Source: SVQP01 sp045658965
GTDB taxonomy: Bacteria > Bacillota > Clostridia > Oscillospirales > CAG-272
Length of the DNA stretch: 64,000 nt
NCBI GenBank assembly: GCA_045658965.1
Contig: JAZOVZ010000090.1
Coordinates: forward strand, 1-64,000
Reading direction: 5' to 3'
Numbering within the stretch: position 1 is the stretch's first letter; every line of letters starts with the position of its first letter. The notes under the pieces are model-generated. The model did not search any database, was not told the DNA's origin, and was given only the letters and a program-made list of their open reading frames with translations. Positions 40,439 to 49,254 of the stretch are shown one piece after another. Position numbers and translations under genes: made by a program.

Positions 40439-41155
40439 ATGTTATTTTTCTACGTTCGCCACGGCGATCCTATTTATAATCCCGACAGCCTGACCCCGCT
40501 CGGTCACGAGCAGGCAAAGGCACTTTCCAAGCGCTTTGTATCCTACGGGCTTGACAAGATATTTTCCTCGCCCTCCGTGCGCGCACAGCAGACCGCGCAG
40601 CCTACCTGCGAGCTGCTGAAAAAGGAAAAAACCATTTGTCCTTGGGCTTGTGAGAGCCTTGCATGGCAGGATTTTGCCATTGATGCCTCCACGGGCATTC
40701 ATACCTGGTGCTTTTACGATCCCGCGCTCCTTGAGATCTTCCGCTCGCCCGAGGTGCGTGCGTTGAGCGACAAATGGTATGAGCACCCCGACCTGGTCAA
40801 ATACGACTTTGGCAAGGGCGTTGAGCGTGTCAACGCCGCTGTGGACGAGTTCTTTCTGAGCCTTGGCTACCGCCACGATCGCGAGCATTGCCGCTATGAG
40901 ATCGTAGAGCCGAGCAATCAAAGAGTTGCGCTGTTTGCGCATCAGGGCTTTGGCATGTGCTTTTTCTCGTCCGTGTTGGATATCCCGTACCCCGAATTTG
41001 CCACGCACTTTGACTTTACGCACAGCTCCATGAGCGTCATCAACTTTGAGCAAAACGGCAAGTACGTATATCCCAAGGTGCTGCAGGTGTCGGGCGACGG
41101 GCATCTGTACCGTGAGGGCTTGATGGCAGGCTACAATAATAGCTATAAATTCTGA
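40439..41155 (+). CDS. Histidine phosphatase family protein
   Basis: 238 residues, phosphoglycerate mutase-like fold. The catalytic RHG is in FYVRHGDPIYNP at residues 4-15, with IFSSPSVRAQQTA supplying the arginine pocket and LFAHQGFGMCFFSS near the end holding the second histidine. The substrate is unknown. AAGGAGG lies 6 bases before the ATG. Ten bases separate it from the esterase gene. Confidence 0.86.
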   Translation: MLFFYVRHGDPIYNPDSLTPLGHEQAKALSKRFVSYGLDKIFSSPSVRAQQTAQPTCELLKKEKTICPWACESLAWQDFAIDASTGIHTWCFYDPALLEIFRSPEVRALSDKWYEHPDLVKYDFGKGVERVNAAVDEFFLSLGYRHDREHCRYEIVEPSNQRVALFAHQGFGMCFFSSVLDIPYPEFATHFDFTHSSMSVINFEQNGKYVYPKVLQVSGDGHLYREGLMAGYNNSYKF

Positions 41156-41165
41156 GGAGGTTATT

Positions 41166-41945
41166 ATGGCTTTTCTGCAACTGCAATTTCATTCGGACGC
41201 GCTGATGGTGCAGGTGTCTGTCAACGTCATTCTGCCCGAGCGTGCGACAACCATGATCGGCATGGACGCCAAAGGGGAGGGCACCTTTAAGACGCTGTAT
41301 CTCTTCCACGGTTTATCCGACGATCACTCTATCTGGATGAGAAGAACCGCTATCGAGCGTTATGCAAGCGAGTACAATATCGCAGTCGTGATGCCTGCGG
41401 TGGGCAGAAGCTGGTATACCGATACCGTGGGCGGGGAGAGGTATCTGACCTTTGTGACCGAGGAGCTGCCAAACAAGTGCCGCAGCTTTTTCAAGGGTAT
41501 GTCCGAGAAACCCGAGGACAATATCGTTGCAGGGCTTTCCATGGGCGGCTACGGTGCGATCAAAAGTGCCTTGACGCGCCCCGACCGCTTTGGCATGTGC
41601 GCGTCCTTGTCCGGCTCTTTGGATATTACCGCGCTGGAGCGCGTGGGGCTCTTGCAGGAGTGGCGTTGTATCTTTGACCACAATATGCAAAGCCCTGCCG
41701 AGCTTGCGGGCACCGAGCACGACCTGTTCTATCTGGCGGATAAACTCAAGGAGCAGGGAACACCTTTCCCCAAGACCTTTATCTGGTGCGGCACGGACGA
41801 TTGGCTGCTTGACTCCAATAACCGCTTCTCGGCACATTTGCATGCGCTTGGCATCGCGCACGAATACCGCACGAGCGAGGGCAATCACTCCTGGAAGTGG
41901 TGGGATATGCACATTCAGTCCGCGCTGGCATATTTGCTTGGATAA
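41166..41945 (+). CDS. Alpha/beta-hydrolase esterase (EstA/S-formylglutathione hydrolase-like)
   Basis: 259 residues. Nucleophile elbow GLSMGG (about residues 122-127), oxyanion-side LFHGLSDDH, acid at about WCGTDDWLL and catalytic His in EGNHSWKWWD. Relatives such as tributyrin esterase EstA cleave short-chain acyl esters or acetylated sugars. There is no signal peptide, so it is cytoplasmic. GAGGAGG site upstream; second gene of the operon. Confidence 0.88.
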   Translation: MAFLQLQFHSDALMVQVSVNVILPERATTMIGMDAKGEGTFKTLYLFHGLSDDHSIWMRRTAIERYASEYNIAVVMPAVGRSWYTDTVGGERYLTFVTEELPNKCRSFFKGMSEKPEDNIVAGLSMGGYGAIKSALTRPDRFGMCASLSGSLDITALERVGLLQEWRCIFDHNMQSPAELAGTEHDLFYLADKLKEQGTPFPKTFIWCGTDDWLLDSNNRFSAHLHALGIAHEYRTSEGNHSWKWWDMHIQSALAYLLG

Positions 41946-41965
41946 TCAAACTCGGACCGTGGTGC

Positions 41966-41989
41966 GTAGGGCGGTGGCTTGCTGCCGCC
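41966..41989. repeat. CGTAGGG-family palindromic repeat
   Basis: Single copy, GGTGGCTTGCTGCC core, between the esterase gene and its terminator. Confidence 0.75.
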
Positions 41990-42018
41990 GCGCCATCCGG
42001 ATCACTGCCAAACACACA

Positions 42019-42051
42019 GAAAACCCGACAGATGAAAATCTGTCGGGTTTT
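42019..42051. terminator. Bidirectional terminator
   Basis: AAAACCCGACAGAT (42019-42032) pairs perfectly with 42037-42050 around a GAAA tetraloop; T-runs on both strands serve the esterase and the beta-helix lipoprotein genes. Confidence 0.92.
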
Positions 42052-42062
42052 TGATATCATGA

Positions 42063-43754
42063 TTATTTTCCGTAAGAAACAACGCTCTCGTCCACGCCCT
42101 CGATGCGCAAATTCAAGCCTGCCTTATCGTTGACTACCGCGCAGCCGCGCACGCAGTCAATAAACTTGACGCTCTCGATCTTGCCGCCGTTTTGCGAGCG
42201 GTTCTCGATCTTGAGCTCGGTGTCGCAGTAAATGGTAATGTCCTTGAAGGTCACGTCCTGGATCTTGGCGGACGCGTTTTCGTTCATGGAAACGTTGATG
42301 GGGTACTTGACCGAGCTGTAGACCTCGATGCCCTCAAAGCTGACGTTGGATACGGTGGCTCTGTCGTTTAAGAAGATGATCAGAGCGCCCAAATCGTCCA
42401 TCCAATCAGCGGGCGCAAAGGCAACCGATCCGCCGATAAAGTGGATATCGGTCATGTCGCGCTGGCTTTCGTAAATGATGCCCATGCCGCGGCACTTGTC
42501 GGGCCATGCGTTGTTGTTCTCAAATACGATGTTTTCGATCTTGATCTGGCATGCACCGTACATGGACTTGACCTCAAACAGGTCGTCGCCCGCACGTGCA
42601 AAGCAGTTCTTGATCACGGCATTTGCGCTGTCTACAACGGCAATGCCATCGGAATTTTGTCTGTAGCCGTACAGCATGACCTCGTTGACCGTAATATTCT
42701 TGCTTTGCGTAAAGAACATGGTCCACTCGGGGGAATTGTTCATGGTAATGCCTTCTACCGTAATATTTTCGCACTGGTCAAACTGAACGACCGAGCGCGC
42801 GTGCCAGTCAAGGCGCGTCAAGTCGATAAATCCGCGACCGCTGATGCGCACGTTCTTGACGTACTGACCCTGGAACAGCGCACGCCAGCCGATCATGCCT
42901 GCCCAGTCGGGATTTTTGGTGGGCGTTTCGCCTTCAACCGTGGGCATGGTGGCAATGATATGCGCACCGGGCTCAAAGTAAACCTCGGTGTTGTTCTTGA
43001 AGTTGACCGCATAGCGCAGCTCGTGCACGCCTGCCTCAAAGTAAAGCACCTGTTTTTCTTTTGTAAAAGCGATGACGTCGTCGTGCTTGCCGGGGGCAAC
43101 CTTGATGACCTCGTAGCCCTCGGGAGCTGTGTATTCCTGCTTTGCGCGCACGAAAACGGTCAGCGCGCGGGTGATATCGTCGTCGCCAACGAGTGTGTAG
43201 TTGCCGCAGGCGTTGATCTCGGCATACACGCTTCTGCCGTCAGCCGCAGCCGTTACACCGTAGGAAAGGGGCATGACCTTATAATTCTCGGCATCAAATT
43301 TGGTTTCGATCTGCACCGAGAGAGGGAAGCTCTCGTCGGTTACGTCGATCTGCAAAAAGGAATGCGCACCGCGCGAGGTACGCACGCTGTAGCAGGGAAC
43401 CTCCTGCCCGTTGATCTTGGCAGTAAAGTAAGGGGAGAGGATGACGCCTACGTCGTGGGCTTCGTTGTTATGTGAGCCGTCGTCGTAGTCCACTTCCTTA
43501 ATAAATCTCGAAAGTGTGTTGCATTTTTCAATGCCGTCGTAGGAAATGGGGGAGATGGGAGCAGTATTGATGGTCATTTCTGTTTCTCCTTCGGTCGTTT
43601 GTTCATCTGTTTCGGTCGGTTGTTCGGTTGCGGCACCGGGATCGTCGGTGCTTTCGGGGGTGGTCGTGCTTGGCTGCCCGCTGTTCTGGCATGCACACAG
43701 CAACGTGCAAAGTATCAGCAGGGAAGAAAGCAGACCCCAAACGGTTTTACGCAT
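42063..43754 (-). CDS. Right-handed beta-helix lipoprotein, GH28/GH49-like
   Basis: 563 residues. Lipobox LLCAC near residue 21, a Thr/Glu-rich linker to about 65, an N-terminal beta domain, then parallel beta-helix rungs: ISGRGFIDLTRLDWHARSVV, NITVEGITMNNSPEWTMFF and NSDGIAVVDSANAVIKNCF followed by AGDDLFEVKS. The paired acidic residues (NSDG, GDD) match polygalacturonase/dextranase catalytic positions. It probably trims pectin-like or dextran-like polysaccharide at the cell surface. AAGGAGG site; own promoter. Confidence 0.8.
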   Translation of the reverse strand: MRKTVWGLLSSLLILCTLLCACQNSGQPSTTTPESTDDPGAATEQPTETDEQTTEGETEMTINTAPISPISYDGIEKCNTLSRFIKEVDYDDGSHNNEAHDVGVILSPYFTAKINGQEVPCYSVRTSRGAHSFLQIDVTDESFPLSVQIETKFDAENYKVMPLSYGVTAAADGRSVYAEINACGNYTLVGDDDITRALTVFVRAKQEYTAPEGYEVIKVAPGKHDDVIAFTKEKQVLYFEAGVHELRYAVNFKNNTEVYFEPGAHIIATMPTVEGETPTKNPDWAGMIGWRALFQGQYVKNVRISGRGFIDLTRLDWHARSVVQFDQCENITVEGITMNNSPEWTMFFTQSKNITVNEVMLYGYRQNSDGIAVVDSANAVIKNCFARAGDDLFEVKSMYGACQIKIENIVFENNNAWPDKCRGMGIIYESQRDMTDIHFIGGSVAFAPADWMDDLGALIIFLNDRATVSNVSFEGIEVYSSVKYPINVSMNENASAKIQDVTFKDITIYCDTELKIENRSQNGGKIESVKFIDCVRGCAVVNDKAGLNLRIEGVDESVVSYGK

Positions 43755-43786
43755 AGAGCGTCCTCCTTTTACATTTTCATGGGTTC

Positions 43787-43815
43787 ATTATACCACAGCT
43801 CGGACAATTTTGCAA
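43787..43815 (-). promoter_or_regulatory. Promoter of the beta-helix lipoprotein
   Basis: On the minus strand TTGCAA (43810-43815) and TATAAT (43787-43792) have 17-base spacing. Confidence 0.65.
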
Positions 43816-43840
43816 GAGCGAATGTGCTTTTACTCCCAAA

Positions 43841-43876
43841 CAAAAATACCCGAAGCAGCAGCTTCGGGTATTTTTG
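43841..43876 (-). terminator. Terminator after the 75-residue membrane protein
   Basis: CAAAAATACCCGAAGC and its exact complement enclose AGCA; T-run on the minus strand. Confidence 0.9.
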
Positions 43877-43915
43877 TATATATCTTACGTATGTAAGACT
43901 AATATTCAGTAGGAA

Positions 43916-44143
43916 TTAGTCCTTTCTGTAACCGATGTTCTTAGCCTTGGAAGCGTCGAAGAACAGATTGCAGATGGAAGCAACCAGACCGTAGATGCCG
44001 AAGGTGATCATATCGAGCAGGAAATATGCCCAGGATCTGGATCTGAAGCCTTCAGGCTTAAGGGAGGTGTGGTTGATGATGATACTACCGATCCAACGAA
44101 GGAAGAAGGTCAGCAGGAAACGGATGATGTTCTTGGTATCCAT
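43916..44143 (-). CDS. Small membrane protein, unknown
   Basis: 75 residues with two hydrophobic segments (about 6-24 and 39-59): FLLTFFLRWIGSIIINHTSL and YFLLDMITFGIYGLVASICN. No known domain. AAGGAG lies 8 bases before ATG 44143 and a good promoter (TTGACA 44231-44236, TATAAT 44207-44212, 18 bases) precedes it. It is divergent from another small membrane protein gene. Confidence 0.7.
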   Translation of the reverse strand: MDTKNIIRFLLTFFLRWIGSIIINHTSLKPEGFRSRSWAYFLLDMITFGIYGLVASICNLFFDASKAKNIGYRKD

Positions 44144-44206
44144 GATAAATCTCCTTTTGAAAATGTTTTGAAGCAATCACTCGATCCGATGATTACTTTC
44201 ATGTAT

Positions 44207-44236
44207 ATTATAGCACCGATTATGGCAATTTGTCAA
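44207..44236 (-). promoter_or_regulatory. Promoter of the 75-residue membrane protein
   Basis: Minus strand TTGACA (44231-44236), 18 bases, TATAAT (44207-44212). Confidence 0.75.
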
Positions 44237-44392
44237 GTGGATTTGTATAATTAAATCATGATTTTGGTATGAATTGCATATATTTTGAATGTAATATGTG
44301 CAAATTGTGTGGAAAATACGGTGCGGATTGCGAGATCTCGGCTTGGGTGAGCGTGTCTGGGCGTACTGTCAAAAAACGGCGAAAGATTTTTC

Positions 44393-44421
44393 TTGACACG
44401 TGTTGTAAGATGTGGTAAAAT
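44393..44421 (+). promoter_or_regulatory. Promoter of the DUF4234-like gene
   Basis: TTGACA (44393-44398) and TAAAAT (44416-44421) have 17-base spacing. A small leader hairpin (GCACGG 44433-44438 with CCGTGC 44455-44460) lies before the ribosome site. Confidence 0.75.
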
Positions 44422-44473
44422 ATCAAGGTAAAGCACGGTGGTTTTCAATTTATGCCGTGCAGAAGGAGTACAT

Positions 44474-44839
44474 ATGTTCAAGCGTGCAAATTGGCTGTTT
44501 ATGTGGTTGATCGGTGTTGTGACCATGGGAATCTATCAGATTGTTGTGTGGTGCCGTATGAGTAAGCAGCAGAACGTAATGGCACAGCGACTTGGTGAAA
44601 AAAAGATCATGCATTTTCTGATCGCGCTTGTGCTGGGTCTTTTGACCTGTGGGATCGTTCCCGTGATCTGGCTGCTTGTGTTCTGTAAGCAGCAAAGAAT
44701 TCTTGCCGAGGCAAAGGGTGTGGAGCTGTTTCCCACCAATAACGCTTTTCTGCTTTGGATTTTGACCTTTGTACCGATCCTCAGAATTTTCATCGTATGC
44801 AACAATCACAACAAGCTTTGTGACGTTTTTGAGGAATAA
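44474..44839 (+). CDS. DUF4234-like small membrane protein
   Basis: 121 residues with three to four helices (about 6-24, 47-67 and 82-103). NWLFMWLIGVVTMGIYQIVV and LLTCGIVPVIWLLVF fit the DUF4234 pattern of paired helices joined by a GxY motif. Function unknown. AAGGAG lies 5-6 bases before the ATG. Own promoter and terminator. Confidence 0.68.
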   Translation: MFKRANWLFMWLIGVVTMGIYQIVVWCRMSKQQNVMAQRLGEKKIMHFLIALVLGLLTCGIVPVIWLLVFCKQQRILAEAKGVELFPTNNAFLLWILTFVPILRIFIVCNNHNKLCDVFEE

Positions 44840-44841
44840 GA

Positions 44842-44873
44842 AAATAACCGATGCAACAGCATCGGTTATTTTT
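44842..44873. terminator. Terminator shared by convergent genes
   Basis: AAATAACCGATGC (44842-44854) pairs with GCATCGGTTATTT (44859-44871) around AACA. The stop codon of the minus-strand gene lies within the right arm. Confidence 0.88.
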
Positions 44874-45552
44874 CGTTATAGAACAGCAATGAGCCAACGT
44901 CGCACAAAGGATGGGAAGCAAGGGAGACCGCTTTTTTGCCGTGCTTGCGGCAAAATGCGGCGATGCGCTCGCCGTCGGGGTGCAGGGTCAGATTGCCGCA
45001 GAAGAATACGTGCGTGCCGTCATTGCCCGAAGCCCCGCCGATAAAGCCGTAGGGGTAAGGGGAGAGGCAGACTCCGCCTGCATTGATCTGCAACACCTCA
45101 ATGCCCACGCTGCACAGTGCTGCTGCAATGGATGCGTCCTCGGTGATGGCAGCATGATCCGACACCACGCAAAGGTTGCACTTGGTGTATCCCTGCTTCA
45201 CGGGAAGAACGGTTAAATCCGCCTCTTTTGCGTATCGTAAAAGCTCGTCAGCCGTGCTGTCGGGACGGCAGACAAGATATTGACCGATGCGGGCTGCGTT
45301 GAGCAGTACGTCGTGCGGATATTTTTGCATAGTCGCTTGCTTGATGGGAATTTGCGTCACGTCTCTTGTGCCGACATTATGCTCCGCATGCACAAAAATA
45401 CCGTCTTTGCAAGGGAAGAGCAGCATATCGGGATGCGAGGCGATTGCCGGGTCAAGCGCAGGATGTGGTTGACAGAGAATGGGAGTGTGACCGTATGAGG
45501 CAAGCGTTCTAAGTGCTTGTGCGGAAATACGGCAATCTGTAAAAACGTACAT
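44866..45552 (-). CDS. Conserved protein of DUF6873/amidinotransferase-like type
   Basis: 228 residues, soluble. The pattern of repeated beta-beta-alpha units (QGYTKCNLCVVSDHAAITED, then a later FIGGASG) suggests a penta-propeller fold like the guanidine-modifying superfamily, and I believe it matches DUF6873 of Clostridia. No catalytic triad could be assigned. ATG 45552 has AAAGG upstream; a longer ORF start lacks one. It lies directly downstream of rpmB, past a terminator. Confidence 0.55.
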   Translation of the reverse strand: MYVFTDCRISAQALRTLASYGHTPILCQPHPALDPAIASHPDMLLFPCKDGIFVHAEHNVGTRDVTQIPIKQATMQKYPHDVLLNAARIGQYLVCRPDSTADELLRYAKEADLTVLPVKQGYTKCNLCVVSDHAAITEDASIAAALCSVGIEVLQINAGGVCLSPYPYGFIGGASGNDGTHVFFCGNLTLHPDGERIAAFCRKHGKKAVSLASHPLCDVGSLLFYNEK

Positions 45553-45570
45553 AAGCGAACCTTTCATAGA

Positions 45571-45611
45571 AAAATCGAAGGGATGCCGCAAGTGGGCATC
45601 CCTTCGATTTT
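45571..45611 (-). terminator. rpmB terminator
   Basis: AAAATCGAAGGGATGCC and its exact 17-base complement form a long stem with a 7-base loop; T-run on the minus strand. The stem reaches to within 18 bases of the next ATG. Confidence 0.93.
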
Positions 45612-45623
45612 GATTTGTTCAAA

Positions 45624-45809
45624 TCAAGCGCGGGTAACCTTGTGAGAACGAAGGCAACGAGAGCATACGGCAACGGTCTTGGGGGTACCGTCTACGATCG
45701 CCTTTACCTTGCGAATGTTGGGCTTCCAGGTTCTGTTGGTCTTGCGGTTAGAATGGGAAACGGTAGCACCGTAAACAACGCCCTTTCCGCAGATACTGCA
45801 TTTTGCCAT
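45624..45809 (-). CDS. rpmB: Ribosomal protein bL28
   Basis: 61 residues, large-subunit protein. MAKCSICGKGVVYGATVSHS and the later CSRCLRSHKV place two CxxC pairs, so it is the zinc-binding form. AAGGAGGTG upstream. Promoter TATAAT (45905-45910) with TTGCAT (45928-45933) on the minus strand, 17-base spacing. Monocistronic. Confidence 0.97.
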   Translation of the reverse strand: MAKCSICGKGVVYGATVSHSNRKTNRTWKPNIRKVKAIVDGTPKTVAVCSRCLRSHKVTRA

Positions 45810-45904
45810 GTTTGACACCTCCTTCTGCACAATTTGGCAGTGCATCTATTAAAGAAAAAATTTTAATACACATTTTGGCTGTAAGATACAGCACAGCACG
45901 AGAT

Positions 45905-45933
45905 ATTATAGCACAAGACAACACAAAATGCAA
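45905..45933 (-). promoter_or_regulatory. rpmB promoter
   Basis: Minus strand TTGCAT (45928-45933), 17 bases, TATAAT (45905-45910). Confidence 0.7.
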
Positions 45934-46009
45934 GGGGTTTGCGAAAAAAAACTAAAAAATTTTTAACCTTGTATATTTGTCCAAATCTGCGCGGAATTCG
46001 CGCGGATTT

Positions 46010-47737
46010 TTATGAATTATTGTCGGAAATCACATGATTTTGTGCATTTTCGGGCTGTGCGGATACTGCAATCAGGTCACCGTCAAGCTCCCCGTCAGCC
46101 TCAACGATAAAGCCGCAGGGGCAGGGAGTATCCAGCACCTGCATGCCGTGTGGATTGAGAATGACGCTGCAATCGGTTGCTGCTGCCGTCAATTGGTCTG
46201 CAGGCGTGCTGCCGCAAATGACGCGTGCGGATTTGATCTTGCCGCCAAGCATCGCGCGGCGCAGGTACGCGATCAGGTTGCGCAGCTCTTGCATGCACGG
46301 CATGCCGTCCTCTCGGTATCGCGGGCTGAGCAGATAGATCCTGCCCTGACCCTGCAATCTTTCGGGGATCACCATGTCCGCAGGCGCGCTTGCCAAGGCG
46401 GTAATCAAGCTTTGCTCTGCCGCAAATGCGGTATTTGTATGCACGGGTACGCCACTCTCCATGGAAAAACGGTAGAGTCCGAGCAGGGCGCAAAGCAGAT
46501 CGGATGCAGCGTGCGAAATGCCTGCTTGGCTATCCTGACCGATGGCAACGTCCAGCCAGATGCGCTCGGGCTCACACCCCGCGGCAACTGCGGTGCAGTA
46601 TGCCTTCAAGGCGCAAAACATAGCGGCGCGGAAAGAGGTCTCTTGGGCAGCTGCGGCAGTGCGTACCCGCAAGGGCGGCAGCGTACGCAGCACGGCATCC
46701 TGCGCGTCGTAGCACTCGTCAGTCGCATCTTCCGGTGCAGAGAGAGAAAGCGTCCGAGGCAATACGTCAACGGTTTTGTCCTCTGCGCGCAAGGTATAGG
46801 AGCGAATAAAGCAAATGCTTTTGAGATACGGAATATCCAATGACAGCAAGGTATCCTTGCCGTTCTTGACAAGCAGATATCCCGCATGATCAATAAGTCC
46901 GAATTCGCAGGCGTGCAGTCCGCGTGCCTGTGCTGCCTGTATCAGCGCGGGAGCGGTGTATTGCGCAAGCGATACCAAAACGCCTTTGCAAGGGGTGCTC
47001 AGGTCATGCAAATTCTGCATCATGGGCAATCTTGCAATATTCAGTATGGCACCGGACGAAATGCGCAGCATGGCGTGCGCAATGCTTTCGGATTCGGTAT
47101 TGCAAATACAATGCACGTTTTTGCAGGCGTCGTCTTGCAGAAGCGTGGCTACGGCACTGTCAAAATCGCCCGAAGCCATATTGGTTTGGGGGCACAGCAG
47201 CACCAGTGCGTCCGCGTAATCTGCGCGGGCTTGCAGGCGAAGGGGGAGAGCTCTGAGGACGTCAAAGCACCCCTTCTCGCTTGCAATCGGGAATTGCAGA
47301 TCGAGACCCTTGGAAAAATACAGCGTCGGCGTACCGAAAAGACCGACAGGCTCGGTAATATCCTTTTGCTTGACCGCGAAAACGTAGCGCGATGAAAGCG
47401 ACGCGACGTCCTGCAGGGTATAGGGCTTGTCGGGCGTTTTGCCGAGTGCCTTGAGCTTGGACACGGCATCGGCGTAGGTTTCGGCAATATGCGCGTGATC
47501 GGTCAAAAGCTCGCCTATGGCAATTTTGTCAAGCGTGACGCACGCAGGGCAGGCGAGCGCGTCAATAAAGCGCAGCTCGTCCACGCTGATCTCGCCCTTG
47601 CCTCTGCTTTTGTAATGGCGCGCACAGTAAAGCAGCTCGGTGCGGCTCATTTGCAGCTCCAGCTTTTGTCTGAGCAGCTCGAGTGATTGTGCGGGCAATA
47701 CGTTGAAATTCTGTATGACGGTGAGGTCTTGTTCCAT
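46010..47737 (-). CDS. Degenerate PurL-like (AIR synthase-related) protein
   Basis: 575 residues. The N-terminus (LELLRQKLELQMSRTELLYC, then ISVDELRFIDALA) recalls the PurL linker domain, and CKGVLVSLAQYTAPALIQAA, RGLHACEFGLID, GKDTLLSLDIPYL recall the C-terminal AIRS domain of FGAM synthase (usual IGxV...GGxxVxDLP). The glycine-rich ATP loops and SEHCRH are not seen, so enzyme activity is doubtful. GGAGGT lies 6 bases before the ATG. It follows mtaB by 34 bases. Identification is tentative. Confidence 0.5.
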   Translation of the reverse strand: MEQDLTVIQNFNVLPAQSLELLRQKLELQMSRTELLYCARHYKSRGKGEISVDELRFIDALACPACVTLDKIAIGELLTDHAHIAETYADAVSKLKALGKTPDKPYTLQDVASLSSRYVFAVKQKDITEPVGLFGTPTLYFSKGLDLQFPIASEKGCFDVLRALPLRLQARADYADALVLLCPQTNMASGDFDSAVATLLQDDACKNVHCICNTESESIAHAMLRISSGAILNIARLPMMQNLHDLSTPCKGVLVSLAQYTAPALIQAAQARGLHACEFGLIDHAGYLLVKNGKDTLLSLDIPYLKSICFIRSYTLRAEDKTVDVLPRTLSLSAPEDATDECYDAQDAVLRTLPPLRVRTAAAAQETSFRAAMFCALKAYCTAVAAGCEPERIWLDVAIGQDSQAGISHAASDLLCALLGLYRFSMESGVPVHTNTAFAAEQSLITALASAPADMVIPERLQGQGRIYLLSPRYREDGMPCMQELRNLIAYLRRAMLGGKIKSARVICGSTPADQLTAAATDCSVILNPHGMQVLDTPCPCGFIVEADGELDGDLIAVSAQPENAQNHVISDNNS

Positions 47738-47771
47738 AATTATACCTCCGTGAATTTGTGATGTAAGCGAG

Positions 47772-49091
47772 TCAGTCGATCAGCGCACCCTCGCAGCCCG
47801 CAGCGGTGATGCTTGTCAGGCGCACCGTGCGTGTCGTGCCGCTCAGCGGTGTGTCGGTGGGCACCTTGACCTCGATAAACTCGGGCGAATGTCCAATGGA
47901 ATAGCCGTCGTAATCTGTCTCAAACAGCACCTGCTTGCAGGGCGATTGCTCCAATATCTCTGCAAGGATCTGCGCTTGCACGTCCTTTTGCACTTGCCCC
48001 AGCTTGTGCAATCTCTCGCGGCGCACCTGCATGGGTACCTGGTTGGGCAAGCGGATCGCGGGCGTGTTCTTTCTGCCCGAATAGGGGAAGGCGTGAATTT
48101 GCAAAAAGCGTGCCTTGCGGATAAAGTCTAACGTCTGTTCAAAATCCTCCTCGGTCTCACCGGGAAATCCCACGATAACGTCGGTGGTGAACTGCACGTT
48201 CGGAATATGCTGGCGCAGCAGCATCAGGGCTGCCATGGCTTGCTCGGCGTTATACTTGCGCTTCATGGCGGCAAGCACGCGCGAGCTGCCGCTTTGCAGG
48301 GAGAGGTGGAAATGCGGAGCAAGCGAGGGAAGAGAGGCGATCTTTTCCACAAATCTCGGCTTGATCTGCGCGGGATCCAGAGAGCCAAGACGCACGCGCC
48401 CGATACCGGGGAGCGCGTCCACGGCGCAAAGCAGGTCGCCAAAGTCGCCATGCTCCAGATCCTTGCCCCACGAGGCGGTCTCAATGCCGGTCAGCACGAT
48501 CTCGGCACAACCGTTGTCGATCAGCACGCGCACCTGCTCAAGCACCTCGTCCAAGGGCTTGGAGCGTACCGGACCGCGCGCACCGCGAATGGCGCAATAA
48601 GTGCAATGCGAATCGCAGCCGTCCTCGATCTTGACGTAGGTACGGGTGCGGTCAAAGGACGTGATGTGCATAGGCTCAAAGCAGCGCGCCTCTTTGATTG
48701 CGGAAACCTCGGTATAGGCGGCTTGATTTTTGTGACCTTGCGTGAACAAAGCGTCCACGACGTCCACGACGCGCATTTTTTGCTCGTTGCCGATCACCGC
48801 GTCCACGCCGTCAAGCGCCGCGCCCTCGGGGTCAGCCTGTGCAAAGCAGCCAGTGACCACCACGTACGCCGCAGGATTTTGCGAGAGCAGACGGCGGATG
48901 AGCTGGCGGCACTTGCGGTCGGACTCTGCCGTGACCGTGCAGGTGTTGACGATATAGGCGTCACACACCGCGTCGTGCGGGCAGATAGCGTATCCGCGCG
49001 CCTCCAACGCCTCTTCCATGGCGCGGGATTCATATTGATTGACCTTACAGCCAAGCGTGGCAACGCCGACCGTTTTGTTGTGATGAGTCAT
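47772..49091 (-). CDS. mtaB: tRNA t6A37 methylthiotransferase MtaB
   Basis: Radical SAM enzyme that adds a methylthio group to t6A37 of tRNA. 439 residues: UPF0004 domain cysteines in ATLGCKVNQYES, VNTCTVT and VTGCFAQ (second FeS cluster), radical SAM CDSHCTYCAIRGARG at about residue 155, and a TRAM domain at the end (VLFETDYDGYSIGHS). ATG 49091 has AAGGAG about 10 bases upstream; an earlier in-frame ATG has none. Upstream gene is divergent upp. Confidence 0.93.
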   Translation of the reverse strand: MTHHNKTVGVATLGCKVNQYESRAMEEALEARGYAICPHDAVCDAYIVNTCTVTAESDRKCRQLIRRLLSQNPAAYVVVTGCFAQADPEGAALDGVDAVIGNEQKMRVVDVVDALFTQGHKNQAAYTEVSAIKEARCFEPMHITSFDRTRTYVKIEDGCDSHCTYCAIRGARGPVRSKPLDEVLEQVRVLIDNGCAEIVLTGIETASWGKDLEHGDFGDLLCAVDALPGIGRVRLGSLDPAQIKPRFVEKIASLPSLAPHFHLSLQSGSSRVLAAMKRKYNAEQAMAALMLLRQHIPNVQFTTDVIVGFPGETEEDFEQTLDFIRKARFLQIHAFPYSGRKNTPAIRLPNQVPMQVRRERLHKLGQVQKDVQAQILAEILEQSPCKQVLFETDYDGYSIGHSPEFIEVKVPTDTPLSGTTRTVRLTSITAAGCEGALID

Positions 49092-49133
49092 AGGGGAGCT
49101 CTCCTTGATGTAGGACATAAATTCTCATCTTAT

Positions 49134-49162
49134 ATTCTATCACATACGTGACAAATTGTAAA
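49134..49162 (-). promoter_or_regulatory. mtaB promoter
   Basis: Minus strand TTTACA (49157-49162), 17 bases, TAGAAT (49134-49139). Confidence 0.6.
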
Positions 49163-49190
49163 GAAGTATTGCAAAATTTACGAATGGTAC

Positions 49191-49219
49191 TTGAAAAAGA
49201 CAAAAAAGCGTAGTATAAT
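49191..49219 (+). promoter_or_regulatory. upp promoter
   Basis: TTGAAA (49191-49196), 17 bases, TATAAT (49214-49219). Confidence 0.75.
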
Positions 49220-49254
49220 AGGGGTGATAAATTAAAAAACAAAGGAGAATTATC

